Shown here piece by piece: positions 38,456-39,298 of a stretch of 39,298 bases of DNA (its first letter is position 1; each line of letters opens with the position of its first letter). The notes below the pieces were generated by a model. It made no database searches. It was not told where the DNA came from and saw only the letters and a program-made list of their open reading frames with translations. The DNA is taken from the IMG/VR virus record IMGVR_UViG_3300007538_000067, positions 1-39,298 of that record, one strand, 5' to 3'. Both the position numbers and the translations under genes were made by a program. Source of the stretch: a virus.

Positions 38456-39298
38456 TTAGAGCAGACTAGCATCCTCACCAGTCATTGGATCACGGGCAGG
38501 TAATGCTTTTACATCAACTGCATCCGTGGTACGAGAGACAGGAAGAATCTCTACACCTTCCTTGATGCCATAAGCACCGCCGAGTTTATCAGCATCTTGC
38601 TTGGCATGTTGATTGATATAGTCCTGGAACATATCTTGATACTTCCAGGTGGATTCACGATCTTCATCAGGAATCGAAAGACGATTCAATGATTCAATCG
38701 CATTTTCTTGCGTTGTGTAATCAGGGATCTCAAAGGATTCGATTGCACAAATCTCTACGTTATTTGCACCGCGCATGTCATTGACAAGCACGGGAGCAAA
38801 CACTGTAGTGGCATAAAACTTTTCGTTAAATGCCAAAGGAACTTCAGAATTCAGTGCTTTGCTCAAGCACTTAGACATTTCCTTTTCATACATCTTGATC
38901 TTATCCGAGATGTCAGTGCCATTCAATCCTTTGATGGTAAGCACCATCGGGATCTTGTGAGCACGCTTATTATCTTTGGTCAACACATAGACCAGATACT
39001 TGGTACGTACAGCGTACTTACGCTTGTAGATTTCACCTTTACTATTGGAAAGATCAGATGCAATCTTATCGTTCTCAAACAACTGCTTGATCTCTGGATC
39101 TTCAAACGTACCGATCACTTGCCTCATCCCTGAGGTTTCCTCAACCATGAGGGGAGAACGTAAAAGGATTTGAACGCGAGGCTCAACGAAATTGAGCCCT
39201 TCTTCCACTGAAGTATTGGGAGCCATACCAAAAGTTTGCTTGTAGTTCCAGAGAACAGAACCGTCAGCAAATTGATCTTCAGTGGCACTCCATCCACA
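38456..39298 (-). CDS. Conserved phage/cyanobacterial protein (DUF5895-like), 5'-truncated
   Basis: The frame remains open to the window edge (before Met at 39226 it reads ...DGSVLWNYKQTFG), so the gene starts outside. The visible 280 residues show MRQVIGTFEDPEIKQLF, YLVYVLTKDNKRAHKIPMVL and a C-terminal RDPMTGEDASLL. The pattern recalls DUF5895 proteins of cyanobacteria and their phages, perhaps DNA-binding; I am not certain of this match. Confidence 0.6.
   Translation of the reverse strand, partial: CGWSATEDQFADGSVLWNYKQTFGMAPNTSVEEGLNFVEPRVQILLRSPLMVEETSGMRQVIGTFEDPEIKQLFENDKIASDLSNSKGEIYKRKYAVRTKYLVYVLTKDNKRAHKIPMVLTIKGLNGTDISDKIKMYEKEMSKCLSKALNSEVPLAFNEKFYATTVFAPVLVNDMRGANNVEICAIESFEIPDYTTQENAIESLNRLSIPDEDRESTWKYQDMFQDYINQHAKQDADKLGGAYGIKEGVEILPVSRTTDAVDVKALPARDPMTGEDASLL

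Overview
The window reads as part of the genome of a tailed bacteriophage, most likely one infecting a cyanobacterium. Gene density is close to complete, genes overlap by 1-4 bases (ATGA, TAATG), many proteins are small and unknown, and the recognisable functions are phage ones: two endolysins, a holin-like protein, repeat-rich tail-fibre proteins, a primase-helicase, a PD-(D/E)XK nuclease, dCTP deaminase, KilA-N, DUF3310, Gp157-like and four HNH proteins. An NblA-like gene (phycobilisome degradation) is the main pointer to a cyanobacterial host. No terminase, portal, major capsid or DNA polymerase lies in the window, so both ends continue into unseen sequence, and the genes at both edges are cut.

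Layout. 1-1841 (+): end of one unknown gene and a 516-residue putative virion protein. 1893-2111 (-): a small HTH regulator facing an inverted repeat. 2247-6523 (+): HNH protein, a 741-residue unknown, small basic proteins, a GH24 lysozyme and the NblA-like gene. 6511-10007: mostly minus-strand DNA/nucleotide metabolism (DUF3310, dCTP deaminase, a Dam-like methyltransferase homologue, HTH protein). 10060-12053 (+): a membrane protein and two tail-fibre-like genes. 12115-12858 (-): KilA-N regulator. 12995-14754 (+): a DUF7936-like protein, a broken small gene and a GH73+M15 endolysin. 14755-17123 (-): holin-like protein, unknowns and two HNH-like proteins. 17124-17510: a gene-free stretch with nested palindromes. 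17511-24246: glycosyltransferase, PrimPol-SF3 helicase and nuclease on minus, with two plus-strand unknowns. 24298-30042 (+): a long accessory run including a glycan module (DUF4422, DXD-type glycosyltransferase, SDR epimerase, E1/RfbH-type sugar 3-dehydrase). 30043-30660: two candidate structured RNAs and tRNA-Pro(UGG). 30735-39298: an HNH gene, then a long minus-strand run (HExxH protein, Dps-like protein, virion-like protein, Gp157, SWIM-finger protein, many unknowns).

How it fits together. The strands are partly sorted by job: plus-strand units carry virion, lysis and accessory genes, and minus-strand units carry most replication, nucleotide and regulatory genes. Many plus-strand units are preceded by a lone -10-like hexamer (TAGAAT, TAGACT, TATACT) about 15-30 bases before the start codon. 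The NblA-like, Dps-like and dideoxysugar-type genes suggest that the phage alters host light harvesting, iron or oxidative chemistry, and a surface glycan. These roles are inferred from protein motifs alone.

Two genes lack a usable start codon in the given sequence: the tail-fibre gene at 10422 and the small gene at 13353-13537. Either these are real oddities or the assembly has errors there.
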